From NCBI RefSeq assembly GCF_030580955.1, contig NZ_JAUQON010000001.1, positions 830,193 to 894,192 of the forward strand: a stretch of 64,000 nt of DNA, in the 5' to 3' direction. The notes under the pieces are model-generated. The model was given only the letters and a program-made list of their open reading frames with translations. It was not told the DNA's origin and did no database searches. Each line of letters starts with the position of its first letter. The first letter of the stretch is position 1. The DNA comes from Hymenobacter convexus (GTDB lineage: Bacteria; Bacteroidota; Bacteroidia; Cytophagales; Hymenobacteraceae). The position numbers and the translations under genes were made by a program. Below, in pieces: positions 50,381 to 58,910 of the stretch.

Positions 50381-53300
50381 ATGCCTGCGCCCGCCCCCAA
50401 AGCCGAACAGCCTAAAACGCCCGCTGCAAAGGGCCCCGCTGCTGCCCCGCGCAACGGCCACCCGGGCCCGGCGGCCTTGGCCGACAACCGCCAGGTGGCC
50501 GTGGCCCAGCGGCAAATGCAAACCCTGATAAACCAGTCGCCCCGCGTACAGCAGGCTGCCGCACTGCAGGCCCGCATTGCGCAAAGTCCCCGGCAGCAGC
50601 AAGCTGCCCAACTCCCGGCGACGGCTCCTGTCCCGGCACAGCGAAAAGCCAATGCAACCGGCCTGCCCGACAAGTTGAAGGCGGGGGTAGAAAACCTCTC
50701 CGGCTACTCCCTGGACGACGTGAAGGTGCACTATAACTCGGCCAAACCAGCTGAGCTACACGCCCACGCCTACGCCCAAGGCTCCGATATTCACCTCGCG
50801 CCGGGGCAGGAACGGCACCTGCCCCACGAGGCCTGGCACGTGGTGCAGCAAAAGCAAGGACGGGTGCGGGCCACCCGACAATTGAAGGGCGCGGAGGTAA
50901 ACGATGACGCTGCCTTGGAGCACGAAGCGGACATAATGGGCGCGCGGGCAAGCAGCCGGGCTCATCACCCGTCGCCCTCGCGCGTGCGCCCGTTGGGCGA
51001 TGCACCGGTCTTTGCTCCCATTCAAGGGGTCTTCGATGCCGTTCCGGAATCGGTTCGCCAGCCCGCCTATCACAATACCTCCTTTCTTGCCCGGGTCAGC
51101 CTGGTTCCGCTGGCCAACGAAACGCCAGACGGATACGAGTCGTCCCAGCTGTGGGTCAGGCAGGTGAAAGTATCCGACGACCGGCCGCCAACCAAATTTG
51201 GCAGCGAAGGACAACGTTCGCATACGGTCGCTTGGACCTTAATGCGCGCGGGTTTGCAAAAGGCGACCGACGTAAAACTAAGCCAGTTTATAGATTTTGT
51301 CGCCGAATTATTTGTTTCTGCTGACTTGCCTGCGCTCGCTAATGCCAGGCGTGCCGCAACGGCTCTGCAAACGATAATTACAAAAGGGATAACCGCGTTA
51401 AAAGCAGGCGGGCGGAAAAAGAGTATGGACGAATGGCAGCAAAATGCCAGTGATTTACTAACGCATTTCGTCCAGTATTATCAGCTTTCGGAAGCAGCAA
51501 CCTATGCAGATGGCCGCGCCGTGGGACACGGGGAACCCACGCACATGGCGAATTTGAAGGATTTTGATATGGCAGCCCGGTTTGGCGCGCTGGACAGCAC
51601 CCGGTTGGCACAGGCTGTGGAAGCAGCGGTGGGCATGTTCGATATCAGGCGCGGACTACCGCCGAAAACAATGGCGCAGGTTTTACACCATTGGCTGCAC
51701 GCGCTTCACCTGGCTTTTCCGGCGCTGTACCAAAGGCATTCGGCAGCCATTGTGGACGGGTTTTATGCCGCACTCGGCACCATACCAACAGATAGGAAAG
51801 AATGGCAGGATGCGCTCGGCCGTGACCCCCACGCCCTATCGGCACACCGCCCGGCTCAGGACTTGCGGGCTAGCGTCAGCACCAGTCAAGATAAATTTCA
51901 GTTCGCGCTTAGCCCCAAAGACCAATCGACATTTACGGCTAACGTTGCACTGAAACCTCGCAGTGGCGTTGCTGGAACGGCTGGACAGGCGAAATTGGCC
52001 AGCATCGGCACGAAAGCCGAGGATAATTCTGAAGTAAGGGGAGAGGCGCTGGTGAACGTAAATTATTTTTCGTTTGACCAACTGATAATCTCTCAATTGA
52101 AAGTTGCCGACGACAGGCCCAAAACCCGGTTTGGTACTTTGCAACGCTCCCATACTGTTGCCTGGACGCTTATTCGCCGGCACCTGATGGGTTTTACCGG
52201 AAAAGAGTTGGGTATTCTTATCAATTTTATCGTTCACGAAATGAATGTATTAAAGAACGATATCGATAAACCCAACGAAAATACAAACATCAGATTCGAT
52301 GCTCCTGCGGTTGCAAACCAAGTAAATACGGCCCTAGGCCTAATGGTTGCAAATAAGCAAATGCAGCCACTATACCAGTGGCAGTCAACAATTAGTGAAT
52401 TGGTTGAAACCTACGTGACGCTTTACCAATTATCGCGTTCGGCTACTTATGCCAAGGAGGAAACCCCTCGCGGCCATGGCGAAGCAACGGCCTATGGTAA
52501 GCTGAAAGAAGCCAATACCTGGCTCAAAAGCGAGGCCGATAGTGAAGCGCGGGAGAGGTATTTAGAAAACAACAAATACAAATTGGCGAAAAGCGCGGCT
52601 AAACTGGTAGATGCCGAGGTGGCCAACGGCAATTTGCAGCCCGGCAACTGGATGATTGCTACAGACCATTGGCTTAATATATTAAAAGGCGAATTTCCTG
52701 AGCTGATGAGCGATAAGGATTTTGTGGTCGAATTAAAAGACGCGCTATCTACTTATGAGCCAAAAAAGGAATTATTAGTCAATTATGAGGATGATTTGAC
52801 GCGAAAAGAAAGGATTTTGATTGGCCTGTACGAAAGCGCTAAAAAAGAGCTGGAAGCATTTCCGCAGCAATTTCAACGCGACCTCAAATTCAGCATGCGC
52901 ACATCCCTGAATGCTGTTGGATTGGTGCCGGCCGATTACGTTTCCTGGGACAAAGAAATAGCTAAAATCGAGGTTCCTGCTCAATTTATAAGTGAGTGGA
53001 ATATGCCAATTGCAAAGTATTTTCGCAGTTCCAGAGGGAAGGGTAAACAATCTGTACCAACCTCGGCCTTAGACCCTAAAGGGGCTCCGAGCATCGAGCA
53101 GCTTACGATTGATGCGAAGAATTTTCTGAGAGTGGTGTTGAATACCAGGGAGGCGTTAGCCGACAAGGTGCTGAAATTGCTGATTGATAGAGTCAACAAA
53201 ACGCCCAATAAAAATTTTATCGAAAAAAATACAAATGTTGTAAGAGACGTCCTGATTTCCTCAATTGAAAAAGTAGTGGAGGCTTCGGCGATTTCGGAAA

Positions 53301-53455
53301 TTGATAATTTTAAGAACTGGTTCGATTTGCTTATTACTATTGAAGATAAGGAAAACGAAGACGAAGAAAGTGAGGATGCAGCAATGGACTCTTTCGGGTA
53401 TGAAGCGGTGGTTAAAGCAATACAGGATAAGAATAAGCTTCTGGCTAGCAAATAG
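50381..53455 (+). CDS. eCIS-core (DUF4157) protein with duplicated unknown C-terminal domain
   Basis: A 1024-residue protein without a signal peptide. Residues 1-92 are Pro/Ala/Gln-rich and disordered. Residues 93-190 form the eCIS core/DUF4157 domain: GLPDKLKAGVENLSGYSLDD, VKVHYNSAKPAELHAHAYAQ, GSDIHLAPGQ, then HLPHEAWHVVQQKQG with the HExxH zinc motif at 149-153 and LEHEADIMGAR (Glu180, Glu182) as downstream ligand region. In known cases such proteins are cargo of extracellular contractile injection systems. After a linker come two copies of an unknown domain, about 256-465 and 567-792; each has a RSHTVAWT block (His281, His591), a GHGE block (His383 and His699) and a W-L helix. The helical tail 800-1024 is Lys/Glu-rich, ending acidic (EDKENEDEESEDAAMD) then VVKAIQDKNKL. 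Codons become markedly AT-rich from about 51900 on. No tail-sheath, baseplate or immunity-like gene is nearby. Likely a secreted effector or toxin, inferred from the core only. Confidence 0.85.
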   Translation: MPAPAPKAEQPKTPAAKGPAAAPRNGHPGPAALADNRQVAVAQRQMQTLINQSPRVQQAAALQARIAQSPRQQQAAQLPATAPVPAQRKANATGLPDKLKAGVENLSGYSLDDVKVHYNSAKPAELHAHAYAQGSDIHLAPGQERHLPHEAWHVVQQKQGRVRATRQLKGAEVNDDAALEHEADIMGARASSRAHHPSPSRVRPLGDAPVFAPIQGVFDAVPESVRQPAYHNTSFLARVSLVPLANETPDGYESSQLWVRQVKVSDDRPPTKFGSEGQRSHTVAWTLMRAGLQKATDVKLSQFIDFVAELFVSADLPALANARRAATALQTIITKGITALKAGGRKKSMDEWQQNASDLLTHFVQYYQLSEAATYADGRAVGHGEPTHMANLKDFDMAARFGALDSTRLAQAVEAAVGMFDIRRGLPPKTMAQVLHHWLHALHLAFPALYQRHSAAIVDGFYAALGTIPTDRKEWQDALGRDPHALSAHRPAQDLRASVSTSQDKFQFALSPKDQSTFTANVALKPRSGVAGTAGQAKLASIGTKAEDNSEVRGEALVNVNYFSFDQLIISQLKVADDRPKTRFGTLQRSHTVAWTLIRRHLMGFTGKELGILINFIVHEMNVLKNDIDKPNENTNIRFDAPAVANQVNTALGLMVANKQMQPLYQWQSTISELVETYVTLYQLSRSATYAKEETPRGHGEATAYGKLKEANTWLKSEADSEARERYLENNKYKLAKSAAKLVDAEVANGNLQPGNWMIATDHWLNILKGEFPELMSDKDFVVELKDALSTYEPKKELLVNYEDDLTRKERILIGLYESAKKELEAFPQQFQRDLKFSMRTSLNAVGLVPADYVSWDKEIAKIEVPAQFISEWNMPIAKYFRSSRGKGKQSVPTSALDPKGAPSIEQLTIDAKNFLRVVLNTREALADKVLKLLIDRVNKTPNKNFIEKNTNVVRDVLISSIEKVVEASAISEIDNFKNWFDLLITIEDKENEDEESEDAAMDSFGYEAVVKAIQDKNKLLASK

Positions 53456-53766
53456 CCCCAAACAACAGGCTTACGGGCGCGTCTGGGTAATGAAGGGCCT
53501 ATGTAATTCCTGCCGGGCCTGATGCCCTGCCAAACCTAAAGGCGGTCCTCCAGCCTCCCCGCAACGCACACCGCCCCGGTTTCAACCAAGAAGCCGGGGC
53601 GGTGTGCGTCCATTTAGCTTGATGTGAAGCTGCTCCATCAACCAATGGTGCTCAGGCCCTGCGCGGAGTACTTCGGCGCGCTGCGGCAAAACTGCCCGGC
53701 CCACCAAGAGGCTGGTCCGCTGTTTGGGCAAGGCGCCTGGGCTGGCGGCTCGCCCGCCGACATCGT
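53456..53766. other. Region between the eCIS-core gene and the molybdenum hydroxylase operon
   Basis: The 311 bases contain a strong hairpin (53564-53609) but no frame with recognisable coding features. No immunity-like small gene is present. Confidence 0.5.
53564..53609. terminator. Hairpin after the eCIS-core gene, no T-run
   Basis: ACGCACACCGCCCCGG / CCGGGGCGGTGTGCGT is a perfect 16-bp stem with a 14-base loop. No U-tract follows on either strand, so the terminator label is tentative. Confidence 0.6.
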
Positions 53767-56004
53767 CTACACCAGCTTATCGGGCGTGATGGGCAGCTCG
53801 CGCACGCGCTTGCCGGTGGCGTTGAACACGGCATTGGCAATGGCGGGGGCCACGCCGATGGTGGCAATTTCGCCGATGCCCTTCGTGCCCAGCGCGTTCA
53901 CGTACGGGTCGGGCCGGTTCACGAAGGCCACCTGAATATCGGGCGCGTCGGCGTGCACGGGCACGTGGTAGTCGGCCAGGTCTTTGGTGATGTAGCGGCC
54001 GAACCGGTCGTCGATGAGGGCGTGCTCCATCAGGGCCATACCGATGCCGCCCACGGCGCCGCCTTTCATCTGGTTGGCGGCGGTTTTCTCGTTGATGATG
54101 GTGCCTGCGTCGGCGCAGCTCACCAGCTTGCTCACCCGCACCTCGCCGGTGAGAACGTGCACCCGCACCTGCGCAAAATGCACCGAAAACGAGTACATCG
54201 AGTACTTCTGGCCGTTTTCACCATTGGGTTTCGACTGCACCGTGACGGCCGTGCCGCCGGCCTGCTTCACCAGGTCGGCGTAGTTGGCGCGGGCTGCGTC
54301 GTTGCCATTCAGCGTGAGGTGGTTATCAGCAAACACCACGTCTTCCTTTTTGGCCGACGCAAACGCCACATTGCCGGCGCCGGCCAGCTCGCGCAGCTTG
54401 TCTTTCAGGGCCAGGCAGACTTCCTGCACGGCCGGCCCCACGGTGTTCACAATGGCTGAGCCGCCCTGAGTGGGCGCCTGGGCAAAATCAGAATTGCCCC
54501 ACTCAAACCGGATTTTGGCGGGCGCTAGGCCCAGCGTATCGGCCGCAATCTGCGTCATGGCCGTGCCGGTGCCGGGGCCGATGTCCGTTACGGCGCTTTG
54601 CAGCAGCACCGTGCCGTTGGGCAGCAGCTGGGCGCTGGCTTTGGACGAGCCGCGGTGCGCCCCGAAGGTGCCCACGCCCATGCCGTAGCCCACCAGCCAG
54701 TCGCCGTCGCGCACGGCGCCGGGCGCCAGCTGGCGCTGGTTCCAGCCGATGCGCTCGGCGCCCAGCCGGTAGCATTCCTTCAGAAACTTGCTGCTCCAGG
54801 GCTTGCCGGTTTCGGGGTCCTGTTCGGTGTAGTTGCGCAGGCGGAATTCCAGCGGGTCGAGCTTCAGCAAATAGGCCATTTCGTCCATGGCCGACTCCAG
54901 AGCGAAGGCGCCGGTGGCCTCGCCCGGCCCGCGCATCCAGATGGGCGAGCCCACGTTGAGGGCCGCCAAGCGGTAGCGCGTGGTTAGGTTCGGCGACTCG
55001 TACATCATGCGCGTCTGGGCCAGTGTCGACTCCGTAAACTCCTCGTAAGTAGAAGTCTGACCGATACTCTCATGGGTGATGGCCGTAATTTTGCCGTCGG
55101 CCGTAGCACTCATGCCCACTTTCTGCCAGGTGTGCGGCCGGTAGCCCACCATCGTGAACATCTGTTCGCGGGTCAGCATCAGCTTCACCGGGCGGTTCAC
55201 CACCTTGGCGGCAATGATGGCGGCCGACTCATGCGGCCAGCTGTGCAGCGCGTTGCCAAACGCACCGCCCACGAAGGTGGCAATGACCTTCACATTCTCC
55301 TCGGGCAGGCCCCATTCCTTAGCAAAATCGCGTCGGGTGGCCATGGTGCCCTGCGTCTTGTCATAGAGCGTGAGGCGGTCGGGCGCCTCCCAGTGCGCCG
55401 TGATGGCCTGCAGCTCCATGGGGTGGTGCACCTCAGTCGGAATCACATACTCCTGTTCCAGCTTGATGGCGCCGGTTTTGTAGGCATCGGCTTGGCCGCG
55501 CTGGTAGTCGTTCATCGGCGACTTCGGGTTTTTCCTGGCCGAAGTAGGCAGGAAGGCCTGCGATTTATTGGCTTCCAGGTTGGTCTGGTGCTTTTGCGGT
55601 GCGTACTGACCCTTTACCAGCCGGGCGGCGAACCGGGCGCGCTCCAGTGTGTCGGCCACCACCACGGCAATGGGCTGGTCGTTGAAGCGAATCTGGTCGT
55701 CGGTGAAAATGCGCAGGGCGCTGCCCTGCGTTTGGGGCTGCGAGGGGTCTTTGCCTGTCGGCTTACTGCCCGGCGTCGGGGGCGCGTTTAGGTGCGTCAC
55801 CACAGCCAGTACGCCCGGCGCACCAGCGGCGGCTTTGGTGTCGAGGCCCGTGAGGCGGCCCTTGGCAATGGTGCTGCCCACCAGCACGGCGTAGGCGAGG
55901 CCCGGCAACTCGTACTCGGCCGAGTAGGTGGCCGCGCCGGTCACTTTCTGGCGGCCGTCCACCCGGTTCATGGGTTTGCCGATGTGCTTGTCTGGAGTTT
56001 TCAT
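53767..56004 (-). CDS. Molybdopterin-binding subunit of a xanthine dehydrogenase-family aldehyde oxidase (PaoC-like)
   Basis: Start at 56004 (MKTPDKHIGKPMNRVDGRQK), 745 residues; the upstream extension covers the family A half-site. Family marks: GKPMNRVDGRQKVTGAATYS, FVGGAFGNALHSWPHESAAI (Mo-cofactor loop), MRGPGEATGAFALESAMDE, DIGPGTGTAMTQIAADTL, and the C-terminal GTKGIGEIATIGVAPAIANA with the catalytic Glu (KGxGE). No signal peptide; it would be exported with the small subunit, which carries one. It is the last gene of the three-gene operon. It would hydroxylate aldehydes or purine-like substrates; relatives include PaoABC (YagTSR). No PaoD-like maturation gene is seen here. Confidence 0.9.
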   Translation of the reverse strand: MKTPDKHIGKPMNRVDGRQKVTGAATYSAEYELPGLAYAVLVGSTIAKGRLTGLDTKAAAGAPGVLAVVTHLNAPPTPGSKPTGKDPSQPQTQGSALRIFTDDQIRFNDQPIAVVVADTLERARFAARLVKGQYAPQKHQTNLEANKSQAFLPTSARKNPKSPMNDYQRGQADAYKTGAIKLEQEYVIPTEVHHPMELQAITAHWEAPDRLTLYDKTQGTMATRRDFAKEWGLPEENVKVIATFVGGAFGNALHSWPHESAAIIAAKVVNRPVKLMLTREQMFTMVGYRPHTWQKVGMSATADGKITAITHESIGQTSTYEEFTESTLAQTRMMYESPNLTTRYRLAALNVGSPIWMRGPGEATGAFALESAMDEMAYLLKLDPLEFRLRNYTEQDPETGKPWSSKFLKECYRLGAERIGWNQRQLAPGAVRDGDWLVGYGMGVGTFGAHRGSSKASAQLLPNGTVLLQSAVTDIGPGTGTAMTQIAADTLGLAPAKIRFEWGNSDFAQAPTQGGSAIVNTVGPAVQEVCLALKDKLRELAGAGNVAFASAKKEDVVFADNHLTLNGNDAARANYADLVKQAGGTAVTVQSKPNGENGQKYSMYSFSVHFAQVRVHVLTGEVRVSKLVSCADAGTIINEKTAANQMKGGAVGGIGMALMEHALIDDRFGRYITKDLADYHVPVHADAPDIQVAFVNRPDPYVNALGTKGIGEIATIGVAPAIANAVFNATGKRVRELPITPDKLV

Positions 56005-56031
56005 AAGGGAAGGAATTAGGACCGAAAGCCC

Positions 56032-56060
56032 GTCATGCAGAGCGCAGCGAAGTATCTCGC
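56032..56060. repeat. Family A repeat, single arm
   Basis: GTCATGCAGAGCGCAGCGAA followed by GTATCTCGC; no right arm. Near-identical to the 15537 half-site. Confidence 0.75.
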
Positions 56061-56080
56061 GCATGCATCGTTCCGGCGGG

Positions 56081-56122
56081 TGCCTCACCCCCCGGCCCCC
56101 TCTCCCAAAGGAGAGGGGGAGC
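56081..56122. repeat. CTCACCCCCCGGCCCCCTCTCC palindromic repeat
   Basis: CCCCCTCTCC CAAA GGAGAGGGGG forms a perfect 10-bp stem preceded by a C-rich lead. The motif is a common intergenic repeat in many GC-rich bacteria. Here it lies between the FAD and Mo subunit genes of the operon, so it is transcribed. Confidence 0.7.
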
Positions 56123-56153
56123 CAGACGGATGCGGTAATTGGGGTTGCGTGCG

Positions 56154-57134
56154 TTAGGCCGCCGTCGCGGTTTTCAGCGCCTGCACAATGGCATTGGGCG
56201 CCAGCCGCAGCTTGTATTCGTTGTGCTTGAAGGCTTTGGCGCCCTGCATGGCCACGGCCGCCGCCCGCTGGAACGTGGCTTCCGTGGCCGGCTGGCCCAC
56301 CAGCGCCTGCTCGGCGGCCGCGAGACGCCAGGGCTTGTGGGCCACGCCGCCCATGGCCAGCCGCGCGGCTTTGATGGTGTTGCCATCCATATCCAAAGCC
56401 GCCGCTACCGACAGCAGCGCAAAGGCGTAGCTGGCCCGCTCGCGCACTTTCTGGTAGTGCACGTGCCGGGTGAAGAGGCTGTCCGGAATTTCCACGGCCG
56501 TAATCAGCTCGCCGGGCTCCAGGTTGGTGTCGCGCTCGGGCGTGGTGCCGGGCAGGCGGTGGAAGTCGGCGAAGGCCAGTTTCCGGTCGCCTTTCGGGCC
56601 GCTAAGCAGCACGGTGGCATCGAGGGCCACCAGGGCCACGCTCATGTCGGAGGGGTGCACGGCAATGCATTTGTCTGAAAAGCCGAAGATGGCGTGCATG
56701 CGGTTGATGCCCTCCAGGGCGCCGCAGCCGGAGCCGGGCTGACGCTTGTTGCAGGGCATCGTGACGTCGTAGAAATAAGCACAGCGGGTGCGCTGCAGCA
56801 TGTTGCCGCCCACGGTAGCCATGTTGCGCAGTTGAGGCGAGGCGCCGGCGTTGAGGGCCAGCGACAGGAGCGGGTGCTTCTCGCGCACCTGGGCATCGTT
56901 GGCCACGGCCGAGTTCAGGGCCAGCGCGCCGAGGCGGAGAATGCTGCCCTGGTGCTCAATCTTATTGAATGGCAGGCGGTTGATGTCGACCAGCTTTTGA
57001 GGGGTCATCACGCCGCGCTTCATCAAATCCACGAGGTTGGTGCCGCCGGCAATGAAAGAAGCATTGGCATCCTTCGCCACCGCCTCGATGGCGGCCTGCG
57101 CCTTGGTGGGCCGCACGTATTGGAACTGGTTCAT
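56154..57134 (-). CDS. FAD-binding subunit of the xanthine dehydrogenase-family oxidase (PaoB-like)
   Basis: Start at 57134 (MNQFQYVRPTKAQAAIEAVA), 326 residues; its ATG overlaps the stop of the 2Fe-2S subunit gene by four bases. FAD motifs are FIAGGTNLVDLMKRGVMTPQ (AGGTxL) and GASPQLRNMATVGGNMLQRT (ATxGGN). CAYFYDVTMPCNKRQPGSGC supplies the Cys residues that coordinate an extra [4Fe-4S] cluster in PaoB/YagS. It passes electrons from the Fe-S subunit to an acceptor. Expression is coupled to the other two genes. Confidence 0.92.
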   Translation of the reverse strand: MNQFQYVRPTKAQAAIEAVAKDANASFIAGGTNLVDLMKRGVMTPQKLVDINRLPFNKIEHQGSILRLGALALNSAVANDAQVREKHPLLSLALNAGASPQLRNMATVGGNMLQRTRCAYFYDVTMPCNKRQPGSGCGALEGINRMHAIFGFSDKCIAVHPSDMSVALVALDATVLLSGPKGDRKLAFADFHRLPGTTPERDTNLEPGELITAVEIPDSLFTRHVHYQKVRERASYAFALLSVAAALDMDGNTIKAARLAMGGVAHKPWRLAAAEQALVGQPATEATFQRAAAVAMQGAKAFKHNEYKLRLAPNAIVQALKTATAA

Positions 57135-57763
57135 ACTTTTTGCCCTCCCGATTTCACGTCCTGAATAGCGGCCACAATATTGCTGTAGGCACCGCAGCGG
57201 CAGATGTTGCCGCTCATATATTCCCGAATTTCTTCGGCCGAGCCGGCGTGGCCCTCGCGCACGCAGGCCACGGCGCTCATTATCTGGCCCGGCGTGCAGT
57301 AGCCGCACTGGAAGCCGTCGTGTTTCACAAAGGCCTCCTGCATGGGGTGCAGCTTGTCGCCGTCGGCCAGCCCTTCAATGGTGGTGATTTCCTGCCCGTC
57401 GTGCATCACCGCGAAGCTCAGGCAGCTGTTCACGCGCTGGCCTTCCACGTGCACGGTGCAGGCGCCGCACTGGCCGTAGTCGCAGCCTTTTTTGGTGCCG
57501 TTCAGGTGCAGGTTTTCGCGCAGCAGGTCGAGCAGGGTGGTGCGGGGCTCCACCGCGAGCTTGTATTTCTTGCCGTTCACTTTCAGGCTCAGCGGCACTT
57601 TCTCGATGGATTCGGCCACCCGCTCGTCGAGCTTGGCCTCGGCCGCCGACACCACCGGGCCCGGCACCAGGGCCAGGGCCGTGAGCAGCGACGACTGCTT
57701 GAGGAACGTGCGCCTGTTTTCGTTGTGGTTGGCCGGGGCGTCCGGTTCAGAATTCGTTGCCAT
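57131..57763 (-). CDS. 2Fe-2S subunit of the xanthine dehydrogenase-family oxidase (PaoA-like), Tat-exported
   Basis: A 210-residue protein with a Tat signal: ENRRTFLKQSSLLTALALVP has the twin Arg. First [2Fe-2S] cluster in GCDYGQCGACTVHVEGQRVN (Cys pattern CxxxxCxxC plus Cys of NSCLSF), second in FQCGYCTPGQIMSAVA and NICRCGAYSNI. This is the expected order of the small subunit of PaoABC-type enzymes. It is the first gene of the operon; its ATG is 27 bases from the upstream boundary at 57790, with the DUF6428 gene further left-to-right on the same strand. Confidence 0.93.
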   Translation of the reverse strand: MATNSEPDAPANHNENRRTFLKQSSLLTALALVPGPVVSAAEAKLDERVAESIEKVPLSLKVNGKKYKLAVEPRTTLLDLLRENLHLNGTKKGCDYGQCGACTVHVEGQRVNSCLSFAVMHDGQEITTIEGLADGDKLHPMQEAFVKHDGFQCGYCTPGQIMSAVACVREGHAGSAEEIREYMSGNICRCGAYSNIVAAIQDVKSGGQKV

Positions 57764-57943
57764 AGGAGGAAAAAGATAGACGAGCTTAAAAAGAAACGGG
57801 GCGAGGAAGGGTTGAAAGCAACCGCTCAGCCCGCTTCAAGTTATAAAAAAGTCGCCCGCAACACGGCTGTCGTGCTTCCGCCACACCGCCAGCTTGGTGT
57901 TACACCGATGGCCCGGCGCGGCCCCCTGATTTTAGAGGCATGT

Positions 57944-58402
57944 TCAGCAGCACCCGCCGCCGGGCGTGCAGTCGGCCATCGGCAGCTGCGGCAGGGCAAA
58001 CTGGTCGGCCGGAATGCCGCAGGCGTCCTGGGCCAGGCAGGCCGTTTGCTTGGGCGTGAGTACGAAGTTCTGGCCGTCGAAGCGCAGCCCGAACTTGCCG
58101 ATGGTGGCCTGCTGGTACTCCACCTCAATGTTTAAATCCTCGCGGCCCAGGATTTTCTCCGACAGCTGCAGAATGTGCAGAAACTTCTGCGGGGCCAGGC
58201 GGTGGTCGTAGTCGCCGGCCTCCCAGAGCTGGAAGTTGGCCACGGTTTCGTGCCGCTCCACGCCGCCGCAATCAATGAAATGCTTGCTCACCAGGCCCAA
58301 TTCCGTCACGTGGAAGTGGGAGGGGAGGTAGCGGCCGTCGGGCAGTTGGAAGTTGACGGCGTCGAGGCCCGCCAGAGCCTGCTTCATTTCCGAAATTTTC
58401 AT
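57944..58402 (-). CDS. DUF6428 family protein
   Basis: Start at 58402 (MKISEMKQALAGLDAVNFQL), 152 residues. Family marks are LPDGRYLPSHFHVTELGLVS, KHFIDCGGVERHETVANFQL and WEAGDYDHRLAPQK, ending with a Cys-rich tail DCTPGGGCC. His and Cys residues suggest metal or arsenic binding. In Bacteroidota DUF6428 is often next to ArsR and arsenic genes. Here the ArsR gene is 31 bases upstream and on the same strand, so both form one unit, without arsenate reductase or efflux genes. Confidence 0.8.
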   Translation of the reverse strand: MKISEMKQALAGLDAVNFQLPDGRYLPSHFHVTELGLVSKHFIDCGGVERHETVANFQLWEAGDYDHRLAPQKFLHILQLSEKILGREDLNIEVEYQQATIGKFGLRFDGQNFVLTPKQTACLAQDACGIPADQFALPQLPMADCTPGGGCC

Positions 58403-58433
58403 GGCTTGAAAGGGTGAGGGTTGAATGAAAAGA

Positions 58434-58787
58434 TTAGCAGGCGCAGCCGTCGCCTTCCGGTCTGCAGGCCACGTCGGCGCTGGCCTCCGCAAAAAAGGCC
58501 GCAAACTGCTCCTGCACCTGCCGCAGTAGCGCCGTATTGAGGCAGTAGCACACCGTGAGCCCGTCGATTTCTCCGTGAATTAAATCCAGCGCCTTCAGCT
58601 CCTGCAGATGCTGCGAGACGGTGGTGCGCGACAGCGGCAGCTCGGCGGCGATGTCGCCCGAGATGCAGGTTTTCTTGCTGGCCAGCAGCTGGATAATGGC
58701 CACTCGCGCGGGGTGCGCCAGGGCTTTGGCCACGCGGGCCAGCTGTTGCTGTTCAGCAGTGAAGGCGGTGGTTTTGGCGTAAGTCAT
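58434..58787 (-). CDS. ArsR/SmtB family transcriptional repressor
   Basis: A 117-residue winged-helix protein: ARVAKALAHPARVAIIQLLA, then TCISGDIAAELPLSRTTVSQ with the recognition helix SRTTVSQHLQELKALDL. The Cys at the start of that region (KTCISGDI) is at the alpha-3 sensing position of ArsR. The C-terminal CRPEGDGCAC provides additional thiols, and CYCLNTALL lies between. It should repress its own operon and dissociate on As(III)/Sb(III) or another thiophilic metal. The ATG is followed immediately upstream by the promoter region. Target genes: at least DUF6428. Confidence 0.9.
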   Translation of the reverse strand: MTYAKTTAFTAEQQQLARVAKALAHPARVAIIQLLASKKTCISGDIAAELPLSRTTVSQHLQELKALDLIHGEIDGLTVCYCLNTALLRQVQEQFAAFFAEASADVACRPEGDGCAC

Positions 58788-58910
58788 GGCGCAGGCGGTT
58801 ATGCAATGAAGTATGTCGCAAATATACGATATAGAAGTTGTAATTGGCCCTGCTGCTTTCTTGTCTGCGGCCAGTGGGGTTTTCCGCGCTTTGCTGCTTA
58901 TCTTAAGCAG

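Noticed and set aside
50051..50731. Leftward 226-codon frame and rightward frames around tRNA-Val and the start of the eCIS-core gene
   Set aside because: The frames overlap the eCIS-core coding region on the opposite strand and have no recognisable motif; they look like GC-rich shadow frames.
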